Shown here one piece after another: positions 1-7,527 of a stretch of DNA of 64,000 nt. Source of the stretch: an uncultured Gammaproteobacteria bacterium. Lineage in GTDB: Bacteria; Pseudomonadota; Gammaproteobacteria; Pseudomonadales; Pseudohongiellaceae. The position numbers were made by a program, and so were the translations under genes. The DNA lies in the NCBI GenBank assembly GCA_913061515.1, contig CAJXSF010000009.1, positions 1 through 64,000 of the forward strand. The letters are read 5' to 3'. The first letter of the stretch is position 1. Every line of letters starts with the position of its first letter. The notes under the pieces are model-generated. The model had not been told where the DNA came from and did no database searches. It worked only from the letters and a program-made list of their open reading frames with translations.

Positions 1-49
1 ACGAGATGTAGAGAGGTCTCGTGGGCTCGGAGATGTGTATAAGAGACAG
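1..49 (+). other. Illumina Nextera i7 adapter (library artefact)
   Basis: Bases 1-7 match the end of the P7 primer, 8-15 (GTAGAGAG) match the adapter-strand form of Nextera index N707, and 16-49 match the Nextera read-2 transposase sequence ending in AAGAGACAG. This is not genomic DNA. A reading frame across it gives the well-known contaminant peptide MCIRDS, so an ORF starting at base 21 is chimeric. Genomic sequence starts at base 50. Confidence 0.97.
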
Positions 50-376
50 TTTTTCCCGTGAAAAACTACCGGACAACGCTAGAAGCACGTCGCCTTCTAA
101 TTGCGTTTGCTCTGCAAGATGCTGCAAATGCGAGAACGCTATATCAGCATTGTGTCGAAAATGCGCCACTGGTCGCGCAAAAGGGTCCACACTTAATCTG
201 TGCCAAAATTGGTTATAACTATTAAGCGGATTTAAACGCGATTGCGACAGCGCGCTATCCCCAAACTCTATCGCCTGGGGCGAGACGAGTGCGTATCCAG
301 GGCTGCTATGCAAAACCCCCGAGCCATCACTCAAGCGCAAACCTTTGTCATTTAACTCTAGAACCCGCAGTGTCAT
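50..376 (-). CDS. Hsp70/actin-like ATPase, N-terminal fragment
   Basis: A 109-codon open frame reads leftward from ATG at 376 and is cut by the contig end and adapter, so only the N-terminus (MTLRVLELNDKGLRLSDGSG) is visible. Its ATG overlaps the stop of the upstream channel gene (ATGA), which shows translational coupling. The start resembles the first beta strands of Hsp70/actin-fold ATPases, with a self-reading LxLxDKGxRLSDG segment and a later GDVLLALSGSFSRE that resembles the strand leading to the next nucleotide-binding loop. The phosphate loops that would prove the family are missing, so the assignment is tentative. It is the last visible gene of the envelope operon. Confidence 0.5.
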
Positions 377-1188
377 TCCAAAGTTTCCTTATCGGGCACT
401 TGTAAATAACGCAACAGATGTTCATCACAGTAGGCTTGGGTATCGTGGACGAGACGGTCTTGCAGCAATAATAATTGGTGCAATAAAAACATCAGCAAAA
501 TGCTGGTGACCAATGCTACAAACGTCGAGTTAAATGCAACACCCAGACTCATCGTCACCCCTAGAATGTCGCCACTGACGGCCTGATGCGCCTGACTGAG
601 CGCCGAGCCAATGCCACGCACTGTCCCGATAAAGCCAATTGAGGGAATTGCCCAAGCGATGTAGCGCACGATACTCAATTCACTATCGAGCCTATCGGAT
701 TCATTGTTACAGATATCTTTGATCGTATCGGATGCATCTTGAATGCTGCGCGTGCTTCCGAACCGATGCAGGCCAGCAAGCAAGGCACGGGGAAGAAGAA
801 AATCTTTTTCTTTTTCCGGCAGTGCTTGTACGGGCCTTGCAAAATGGCGAGCATCATCGGGAAGAATGCTGATTCCTTCTGAGACTTGCAGCAATTCCCT
901 ATCGAGCAACGCGCGCTCTTGCATCGTTCGCCGGGTTTTCATACCGATAAGTGATAAGGCCCAGAGCATCAAAATGATACAAGTCTCTTGCTCGATATCG
1001 CGCAAAATTATGTACAGTGAACGCTCTGCCACATAGTTCTCGTCTGCCTCTTGCAGCAGGGTTTGCTGCTCTTGAATATAGTCTGCATTGGGGCGGATCA
1101 CTGCCACATAGATTGCATGAACCATTATCACCACTATGATCAAGGCAAAAATCTGGTAAATGACTTCGGAAAGATAATTCTGCTTCAT
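373..1188 (-). CDS. MotA/TolQ/ExbB-family proton channel protein
   Basis: This 271-residue inner-membrane protein resembles the ExbB/TolQ/MotA family, which uses the proton gradient to drive a periplasmic partner. Hydrophobic segments lie at about residues 9-30, 67-85, 178-200 and 207-242. The last two carry the family signature: GFIGTVRGIGSAL, then a second helix with SLGVAFNSTFVAL. A basic, charged cytoplasmic loop joins helices 2 and 3. It differs from ordinary ExbB in having an extra N-terminal helix and a long loop. It lies 44 bp after a small secreted protein and overlaps the Hsp70-like gene by 4 bp. No ExbD/TolR partner gene is visible; a TonB-like tail is present on the first gene of the operon. 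Confidence 0.8.
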   Translation of the reverse strand: MKQNYLSEVIYQIFALIIVVIMVHAIYVAVIRPNADYIQEQQTLLQEADENYVAERSLYIILRDIEQETCIILMLWALSLIGMKTRRTMQERALLDRELLQVSEGISILPDDARHFARPVQALPEKEKDFLLPRALLAGLHRFGSTRSIQDASDTIKDICNNESDRLDSELSIVRYIAWAIPSIGFIGTVRGIGSALSQAHQAVSGDILGVTMSLGVAFNSTFVALVTSILLMFLLHQLLLLQDRLVHDTQAYCDEHLLRYLQVPDKETLE

Positions 1189-1232
1189 GCATTAGCCCTT
1201 AATTGTTAATTATGCGCGCTGTGATTCCCTGT

Positions 1233-1523
1233 TTAGATGTCGACAGGAAATGAGGCACCTAAGTCTTGAGAAAGTTGCTCTGTGGGAATAAACCTACTCG
1301 AGCTTTGCTCTTCTTCATCTTCTACTTGCGCAATCTCTGGCGCTGTCTCTTCTGTCGATTGTTCTTGTTGCTGAGCCACATCATCTGCAATCTCAGTTTC
1401 AATGTCGCTGGCTGGCTCTTGCACGTCGGCATCTGAACTTTGCGAATACGCCAACGGAGTAAACATGGCGAGCCACGTTAAAGCGATTAGTAAACACAGT
1501 GACTTCGAGAAATTATTCCTCAT
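1233..1523 (-). CDS. small secreted acidic protein of unknown function
   Basis: This 96-residue protein has a typical signal peptide (about residues 1-28, cleavage after YS or AYS-Q), followed by a low-complexity segment rich in Glu, Asp, Gln and Ser. It ends in an ordered-looking tail, FIPTEQLSQDLGASFPVDI. I recall similar tails ending in SFPVDI on other short secreted proteins of Gammaproteobacteria, but cannot verify this here. The start lies only 3 bp downstream of the PEGA/FGE gene, so the two are co-transcribed. It is probably a periplasmic linker or docking peptide. No enzymatic motif is visible. Confidence 0.7.
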   Translation of the reverse strand: MRNNFSKSLCLLIALTWLAMFTPLAYSQSSDADVQEPASDIETEIADDVAQQQEQSTEETAPEIAQVEDEEEQSSSRFIPTEQLSQDLGASFPVDI

Positions 1524-1526
1524 GCT

Positions 1527-3644
1527 TTACTCCTCAAGATAACGTGCAATTCGAAAGCCCAAATCATTTCTGGCCGTGTCACCGAAATCTCGGAAAGAGA
1601 GCCTTAGTTCGGTAATGCCGCTATGCGCCCAACTTGACCCTTTAATCGTGTGATAAGTGCCACTGCTAGGCCCTTGCGGGTCTACTTCGACGGAGTTTCC
1701 CAGAGACAGTGTAGTGCCATAGTAGTCATGGACCCATTCAGACACATTGCCCGCCATGTCGTACATGCCATGACTATTGACTGGGAATTGCCCAACAGGG
1801 GCGGTTCCTAAGAAAGTATCATCGTAGCCTGAAATATAAGCGCCCATAAAACTGCGAACCGACATGTCCGCAAAATTTCCGGCGCGCTCTGGCGGAGGCA
1901 TTTGTTCACCCCATGGGTAGCGCAGGATGTTGTCGCTACCATCTGTTCGCGCTGCCCATTCCCACTCTGCCTCAGTTGGAAGGCGATAACCTGTCGCCTC
2001 TGGATTAAACCCTGTGTACTCGTCGCCATCAAAATTGTAGAACACTGGCAAACCTTCTTGTTCGCTTAACCAGTTACAGTATAAAGCCGCGTCATTCCAA
2101 GTGACCTGAAGCACTGGCTGATTGTCTAAGTCGAGTGTACGACCTTGCAATACACCAGAGGAATGGTTGGCTCGGAAGCGTTTGAACTGTGCATTAGTCA
2201 CCTCGTGCGGTGACAGATAAAACGGTTTCTCTAGACGTACTTCACGCAAGTCTTCGTTAGCTCTTCGCCCAGGCTCTCGACGCGAGGCGCCCATGGTGAA
2301 CTGCCCTGGATAGAGCAGCTTGAGGGTTTGTCCAGCCACAGTGGTAATGACCGGTTTAATGGCCTCTAGGCGCGCCTGCTCAAGGGATTTTAACGTAATA
2401 CGTAGCTCTTGCTCTAAACCCGGGCGGGAGGTAAAGCTGCCGGTATAGGGCACATAGCCTTCCTTACGTACTTCGATGATCTGGCTTGCCGCAAGTAGCT
2501 CTAAAGTTTGAGTCGCCGAGCCTTTGAATTCGCCATCGACGTAAAGCTCTGCATCCGCCGGTTCAGTGATCACTTGCACCGTGGACGTTATTGGCACCAA
2601 TGCGACCGTGATGTCTTGTTCTTCATCTGGGCGCGTCGTCAGGGTTCGGTTTGCAGCGTTAAAGCCGCTACGGAAAAAATTTAGCTCGTGCGGCTGTCCT
2701 GGCGCCAAGGCTACTTCTAATGGCGTCTGCCCACGGAACTCACCATTAATGGTGACATTCGCCCCGCTAGGTTGCGAGCGGATAAACACAAGCCCATCGG
2801 CTCGCTCTAATGGAATATTGGTCAATTGAATATTTTGCCCGGCAATTATTTCCAGTTCATCTTGCCAAGCTTTATGCCCGGCAAGCTTTAGGGTGACTTC
2901 GTGTTCGCCCTGAAGAACTTCTGCCGTGTAGGGTGTCACTCCCAATGCTTGGCCATCGAGCTGCACTTCCGCTCCTGGTGGGGTGGTGCTGAAACTCACT
3001 TCTGCCCAAGCTTGCTCTAGCGTTAAGGCGAATGCATTGTCTTGTTGTTTGCCAAGCACCACTATCGTTTGTGAGTCAGGCTGATAGCGCTCGGCCTGAA
3101 CACTAAGGACATATTCTCCGGGCTCGATTTGCACATTGCGCAGCGGTGTTCTACCAATGCTCTCTCCATTGAGCGAGACATCGGCGCCACTTAATGGCCC
3201 ATTCACACCCGATACTTCGACGCTAACGATTCCTGGAAGTTCGCGCATTTGGATCGGAAAATCTTGAGCAGAGGGCTCCCCTATGTCTAGCTGCAAGTTC
3301 TCTTGGTGATACCCTTCATTGCGAATACTCACACCATAGGTGCCAGGCCGCATTAAATAACGCTGGCCTACTTTTATGTGAAAGCCGGAATTCACTTCCA
3401 CCGCTGCAGTTACAGGCGTCACTTGTATTGAAATAGACTTCGCTGTGAGCACAAACCAGCCGGCAATGCCTGCAACGATTAAAAACCCTGCCACCAAGAA
3501 ATGCGGCCACTTAGGTTTAAAACCAAGACGTTTTTTATCAACATCAGGCGGGGTAAAATCAATAGGAACAATCGGGTCTGAGAAAGAATGAGCGTCGATT
3601 GAATCGCCATGCTCTGGTGCTTTGTGGTCAGTGTTATCCTGCAT
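1527..3644 (-). CDS. membrane-anchored PEGA-repeat protein with FGE-like domain
   Basis: The 705 residues have a short cytoplasmic N-terminus, one transmembrane helix (about 48-67), four to five tandem PEGA-type beta domains (about 70-430, recurring GANVTINGEFRGQTP-like turns), and a C-terminal formylglycine-generating-enzyme/SUMF1 fold (about 440-703). The fold is marked by GYRLPTEAEWEWAAR, MYDMAGNVSEWV, KGSSW and the final LGFRIAR. The segment after KGSSW (AHSGITELRLSFR) has no cysteine, whereas true FGE has its two active cysteines there, so the domain is more likely a binding module than an oxidase. The topology puts all domains in the periplasm. The gene starts 4 bp after the TPR/PEGA gene and is its likely partner. 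Confidence 0.88.
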   Translation of the reverse strand: MQDNTDHKAPEHGDSIDAHSFSDPIVPIDFTPPDVDKKRLGFKPKWPHFLVAGFLIVAGIAGWFVLTAKSISIQVTPVTAAVEVNSGFHIKVGQRYLMRPGTYGVSIRNEGYHQENLQLDIGEPSAQDFPIQMRELPGIVSVEVSGVNGPLSGADVSLNGESIGRTPLRNVQIEPGEYVLSVQAERYQPDSQTIVVLGKQQDNAFALTLEQAWAEVSFSTTPPGAEVQLDGQALGVTPYTAEVLQGEHEVTLKLAGHKAWQDELEIIAGQNIQLTNIPLERADGLVFIRSQPSGANVTINGEFRGQTPLEVALAPGQPHELNFFRSGFNAANRTLTTRPDEEQDITVALVPITSTVQVITEPADAELYVDGEFKGSATQTLELLAASQIIEVRKEGYVPYTGSFTSRPGLEQELRITLKSLEQARLEAIKPVITTVAGQTLKLLYPGQFTMGASRREPGRRANEDLREVRLEKPFYLSPHEVTNAQFKRFRANHSSGVLQGRTLDLDNQPVLQVTWNDAALYCNWLSEQEGLPVFYNFDGDEYTGFNPEATGYRLPTEAEWEWAARTDGSDNILRYPWGEQMPPPERAGNFADMSVRSFMGAYISGYDDTFLGTAPVGQFPVNSHGMYDMAGNVSEWVHDYYGTTLSLGNSVEVDPQGPSSGTYHTIKGSSWAHSGITELRLSFRDFGDTARNDLGFRIARYLEE

Positions 3645-3648
3645 GAGA

Positions 3649-5187
3649 TCAGCGCCTATTTACTGCTACTATTTCTTCCGTACACGCGACCGTCACGGGA
3701 GCGCTGCGATTATCAAAGCCAACTTCAAATTCTTTGCGGACGTCACGATAGCCAGGCTTTGTTCCCACCGCGACATACTTGCCTGGCTTTAGGCTTAACA
3801 CTCGCGATTCAAAGGTCCCAAGCTCACCCACTTGATAGACAGTGACTTGCGTAGAGTTATCCGAAAAAATTTGTACTTCGACTGGCACTTGCGCTTTATT
3901 TAGCAAGTTTTCTAATGCGTCGAGCTGGGCTAGTAATCTTGTTCCGGCAGATTCAATATTGCGACCGGTGTAATAAACCTGCACTGCTTGTTCATACACT
4001 TCAGTATCAGCCAACCGCTCCGGCTGATCGATAGCGTTTTGCAACAGTTGATCGAGTTGCAGACGCTTACTTGCGTAGTCTTTACCTTGCACGGCAAAAA
4101 TAATATTAGGATCAATACTTAGAGCGCTGTCGTACTCTTTAACGGCGTCAGCCCAACGCTCTTGCTCTTCAAATTGTTGCGCGGCTTGGCGGTTAGCCGA
4201 GATCTGCGCCACTGCAATTTGATCCTGAGTTTGGGTTATCGCTTCTTGGGCTTGTGTAGACCCTGGTCGCATCGCCAATGCCCGTTCAAACGCCTCTATC
4301 GCGGCATTCGGATTATCATTTTGCAAGGCTGCAAAACCATCAGACATAATTTGATTGAATGTGTTATTCGCAATTTGACTGCGCAGCTCACTCGCTAAGT
4401 TGCGAGCGCTATTATTAGCCCCGTCTAAGGCAATTGCGTCTTGCGCTGTGTTTAGTGCGGCATCCAATGCCAGTGCTTCACGCTGGTCTCTTGCTTGCTC
4501 TAAAAGCGCTTCCACTTCGTCCAATGTTTTTGCACGGTTGAGCCCTGTTTGCGCATTACTATTATTAGCTTCGATAAGCAAAGCTAAGTTGAACTGTTCA
4601 GTTGCTAAAACCGAATCGCCATCTACTAAGGCTTGCTGCCCCGTGGCGATTGCTTGCGCAAGAACTTGCGGTGCTGATTCCTGCAATCGTGCTAAGGCAT
4701 CGTCTGCAAGCTGGTACTGCGCACCGGCTTCTAAAAACGATTGGGTTCTATAAGATTCGTCACCTAGGCGTGCAAACTCTAGCGCCTCGTTATACTCAGC
4801 CTCTGCCCACAGCGATACCTGCAATGCTTCGAGTGCCTCTTGGCGCTCTAGAAGACTTGCCAAGACCTCCTGTGCATCTTGGCGCTGCTTAGCCCGTTGC
4901 GCCTCTTCAAACGGCGATAAAGCGGGCGTGGTGCTTACCTGATTTGCATTTGGCCTAATAAGCGGCTCACTTACCTCAGCGCGCGGCGTGAATGGCAGCT
5001 CATAGTTCTCGACAACACCAGGCAGAACGAAAATCACAGCAAGAGCTAAGAGACTCAATACACCAAGCATTAACCACACCACAGGTGCGGGCCCTTTGCG
5101 TGCCGCGCTAGTGCTCGATTGCGCATTTTGCGACGACCAAGACTCCTTTCTAGATTCGTCGGTTTGATTCACTACTTTATCGTCCAT
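3649..5187 (-). CDS. membrane-anchored TPR protein with C-terminal PEGA-like domain
   Basis: This 512-residue protein has a Ser-rich cytoplasmic N-terminus, one transmembrane helix (about 36-57), a long Ala/Gln/Glu-rich helical region with TPR-like repeats (about 85-420; for example NPNAAIEAFERALAMRPGS and WADAVKEYDSALSIDPN) and a C-terminal beta domain (about 430-505) with the PEGA-type LKPGKYVAVGTKPGYRDV. It resembles a periplasmic scaffold. It shares the TM-plus-PEGA layout with the next gene, 4 bp away, which suggests physical partnership. No catalytic motif is seen. Confidence 0.8.
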   Translation of the reverse strand: MDDKVVNQTDESRKESWSSQNAQSSTSAARKGPAPVVWLMLGVLSLLALAVIFVLPGVVENYELPFTPRAEVSEPLIRPNANQVSTTPALSPFEEAQRAKQRQDAQEVLASLLERQEALEALQVSLWAEAEYNEALEFARLGDESYRTQSFLEAGAQYQLADDALARLQESAPQVLAQAIATGQQALVDGDSVLATEQFNLALLIEANNSNAQTGLNRAKTLDEVEALLEQARDQREALALDAALNTAQDAIALDGANNSARNLASELRSQIANNTFNQIMSDGFAALQNDNPNAAIEAFERALAMRPGSTQAQEAITQTQDQIAVAQISANRQAAQQFEEQERWADAVKEYDSALSIDPNIIFAVQGKDYASKRLQLDQLLQNAIDQPERLADTEVYEQAVQVYYTGRNIESAGTRLLAQLDALENLLNKAQVPVEVQIFSDNSTQVTVYQVGELGTFESRVLSLKPGKYVAVGTKPGYRDVRKEFEVGFDNRSAPVTVACTEEIVAVNRR

Positions 5188-5248
5188 ATTCTCATTCTGT
5201 TTATCATGAGCGTTAAGCTTGTCCGAAACTTAAAACTTTGGCTCTGAT

Positions 5249-6430
5249 TCAGAGGCCTCCTGTTTCAGTATTGTAAAGTTCAACAAGAATATCGCGCCAT
5301 TGGGCATATTGCTCTTCAACTGTGCCCGTTAACATAATAGTGCGATCATCAAGATCGATCATTTTAGGTGCCACTTCTGATTCGAGAGACTCACCCAATT
5401 CTTGTAATGCTGCTATATGAATCTGCGCCTCAGCACTTTTATCAAAGCCACTCTTGATCATATAGGCGCCTGCGCCCACCCCTACCAAGCTGCCAGTCTG
5501 TACGGCGCCATTGCTACTCGTTGCAGCGGCGATACCACCAACGATCGCCATTGTGCCGGCAATAAAACGACGGCGCGCCGAAGCCTCTAGCTCATCCAAT
5601 GCCATCGTTGCGTGATAGCTTTGTTCGCGCCAAGAATCGTAGGGCACACGCATTTCACGAGCATAGTTGGCATAGTAATCCTGCACCGTATCGACAAACA
5701 GATTGTCTCGTTGCCGAATGCTACGAATACGCTCTAGCGAAGGGTCATTATCCGCAGGAAGTCTTACAATTTCGGTAATGCCACGATTATTAACCCGTAA
5801 ATATTCATTAAAAATTTCTGGCGCGAAGTTTCTAGCAAATTGCAGCTCTGAGATGGTGCGTATGCGCGCTATCCGATTCTCAGTCAGATTGGCTTTCCGC
5901 CACGCCAGCAGGTCATTGGCAATATTATTGTAAATGACTTGAAAGGGGTCATTCGCCTGCCGTTGACTCGCTTCGTAGCTAAATTGGCTTATGTGCTCTT
6001 CATACTCTTTTGTGTACCAAATCAAACCGGTCGAATCGCGCGCTGTCACTTTGATGATCATGCCTTCGCCATCCGATTGCAGGATTTGGCCATGCAAATA
6101 GATGTCCATCGTTGTGGTTTCATTAGGCAATACGCGCACGACGCCCCAGTTGCCTGAGCCCTGCAAAGTCTCAGCTAAAAGATACGGCGCATAGCGCGCC
6201 TCTGCATTGCGAATCTCGGGGCTAACGCGCTCCTCTTCTTTGCGATCTATTTCATCAATACCCGCGTCAAACACCGTGACTCCTACATCCATTAACAGAT
6301 CTTCTGCGATTGGCGTGGTGTCTTGGACGATTTGGACATATTCGGTCGTTTTAACCGACGTTGTTGAGCACGCGACTAACGCAATACTCAACATTGTGAA
6401 CACTGCTATTTTTACTGCTCGAAGAGTCAT
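5249..6430 (-). CDS. lipoprotein of unknown function
   Basis: The 393-residue product carries a lipoprotein signal: positively charged start, hydrophobic core and lipobox LVAC with the lipidated Cys at 21; residue +2 is Ser, which favours outer-membrane sorting. The middle part is an alpha/beta region with QVIYNNIANDLLAWR, and residues about 285-330 form a Gly/Ala-rich, possibly membrane-associating helical hairpin. I do not recognise the family. It starts 2 bp after the upstream Ser-rich lipoprotein gene and is 61 bp from the TPR/PEGA gene, so it belongs to the same operon. Confidence 0.72.
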   Translation of the reverse strand: MTLRAVKIAVFTMLSIALVACSTTSVKTTEYVQIVQDTTPIAEDLLMDVGVTVFDAGIDEIDRKEEERVSPEIRNAEARYAPYLLAETLQGSGNWGVVRVLPNETTTMDIYLHGQILQSDGEGMIIKVTARDSTGLIWYTKEYEEHISQFSYEASQRQANDPFQVIYNNIANDLLAWRKANLTENRIARIRTISELQFARNFAPEIFNEYLRVNNRGITEIVRLPADNDPSLERIRSIRQRDNLFVDTVQDYYANYAREMRVPYDSWREQSYHATMALDELEASARRRFIAGTMAIVGGIAAATSSNGAVQTGSLVGVGAGAYMIKSGFDKSAEAQIHIAALQELGESLESEVAPKMIDLDDRTIMLTGTVEEQYAQWRDILVELYNTETGGL

Positions 6431-6432
6431 AT

Positions 6433-7446
6433 CTAGTTGCCTATACCTGTGTAGTTACGATATTCATCCCAGAGCGCTTCGCGCAGCTCTGGATCCGGCT
6501 CACGCATCGCCGCTTCACGCAGCTGGCGCGCAACGATGTCATCATCTCTGCCTGATGGAATATCCTCGGGTGGAGGGAATGTTTCTTGTGACTCGCCATT
6601 GCTCGAACCACCACCGACTCCAGGGGAGCCTTGCTGGCCGCCAGGAATAGTGTTTTCTCTGCCCACAATAATCGAAGAATTTCCTAAGCCACCGCCGCTA
6701 GCGCCGGCGCCACTGGAATCGCCTGGAATTTCTGTATTCCTAGCGGCTGCGGCTTGCGCCTGCGCTCTTGCCCGCTCAGCCAAGATGACCCCATCGAAGT
6801 CTTCATAGCCTCGATTTAGTTCACCCGCTAGCACTTGCGCACGCTCCGCAGCGGTCTGAGGACCAGAGGCGGAGTCTCCCGTGCCACCGGGAAGATTATC
6901 TAGGCTGTAGTTACCATTGGCTCCAGAGCCTATTTGCCCAACACCAGCGTTGGCACCACCTGCGGCTGCTTGCGCGCCGCCGGCTTGCCCAGCAGAGTCT
7001 CCCGCTGCGGTGCCGTCCAAACCGGGTAAACTTCCACCAATACTTGGGCTAACTCCGACGCTACCGCTTTGCGTTTGCCCAGATGGACTACTATCTCGCC
7101 CAGATTGCGGCGCGCCCGACGAAGGGCTTGATGAGTCTCTCCCCCCAGCTGACGATGACTGACTCCCTGATGCACTCGCCGTGCTTGCCGATGGAAACGA
7201 AGATGCACTTGCGCCAGCGGATCCAGACGGAGTCGAAGGCCGTGAGCTTGAAGAAGAGGACGAGCTAGATGAGCTGCTCGAGCTCGAAGAGGAGCTGGAG
7301 CTAGAACTTGAGCTTGATGACGAAGAGCTCGACGGCATGGACGGCATCGAGCTCTGCGAAGACTGCTGGCTAGTTGATTCGCACGCCGCTAAAAGCACAG
7401 ATGCCGCACCGATCAAGAGCATGTTTCTGATAGGTGTTTTGTTCAT
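6433..7446 (-). CDS. Ser-rich lipoprotein with 30-serine run
   Basis: The 337-residue product has a lipoprotein signal with lipobox LLAAC (Cys at 22), then an uninterrupted run of 30 serines (residues 39-68), a long Ser/Gly/Ala/Gln disordered region to about residue 300, and a short charged C-terminal helix. All six serine codons are used in the run, so it is not a simple DNA microsatellite. The protein probably forms a flexible tether from the membrane to a partner bound by its C-terminus (DDIVARQLREAAMREPDPEL). No catalytic domain is visible. It is the second gene of the envelope operon, separated by 2 bp from the next lipoprotein. Confidence 0.72.
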   Translation of the reverse strand: MNKTPIRNMLLIGAASVLLAACESTSQQSSQSSMPSMPSSSSSSSSSSSSSSSSSSSSSSSSSSSSSSRPSTPSGSAGASASSFPSASTASASGSQSSSAGGRDSSSPSSGAPQSGRDSSPSGQTQSGSVGVSPSIGGSLPGLDGTAAGDSAGQAGGAQAAAGGANAGVGQIGSGANGNYSLDNLPGGTGDSASGPQTAAERAQVLAGELNRGYEDFDGVILAERARAQAQAAAARNTEIPGDSSGAGASGGGLGNSSIIVGRENTIPGGQQGSPGVGGGSSNGESQETFPPPEDIPSGRDDDIVARQLREAAMREPDPELREALWDEYRNYTGIGN

Positions 7447-7527
7447 TCGCTTTGTCCTATTTCGATAGCCTGCATAACGCAGACGGCTGATTAGTATGTA
7501 TCTTAGACCGTGTAATCGAAAGATTTA

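Noticed and set aside
21-218. 65-codon rightward ORF at the contig start
   Set aside because: It begins inside the sequencing adapter (MCIRDS peptide) and runs antisense to the Hsp70-like gene fragment.
7181-7468. Acidic Glu/Leu/Asp-rich rightward ORF
   Set aside because: It is the antisense reading of the serine run and signal peptide of the lipoprotein gene; no ribosome site or family.
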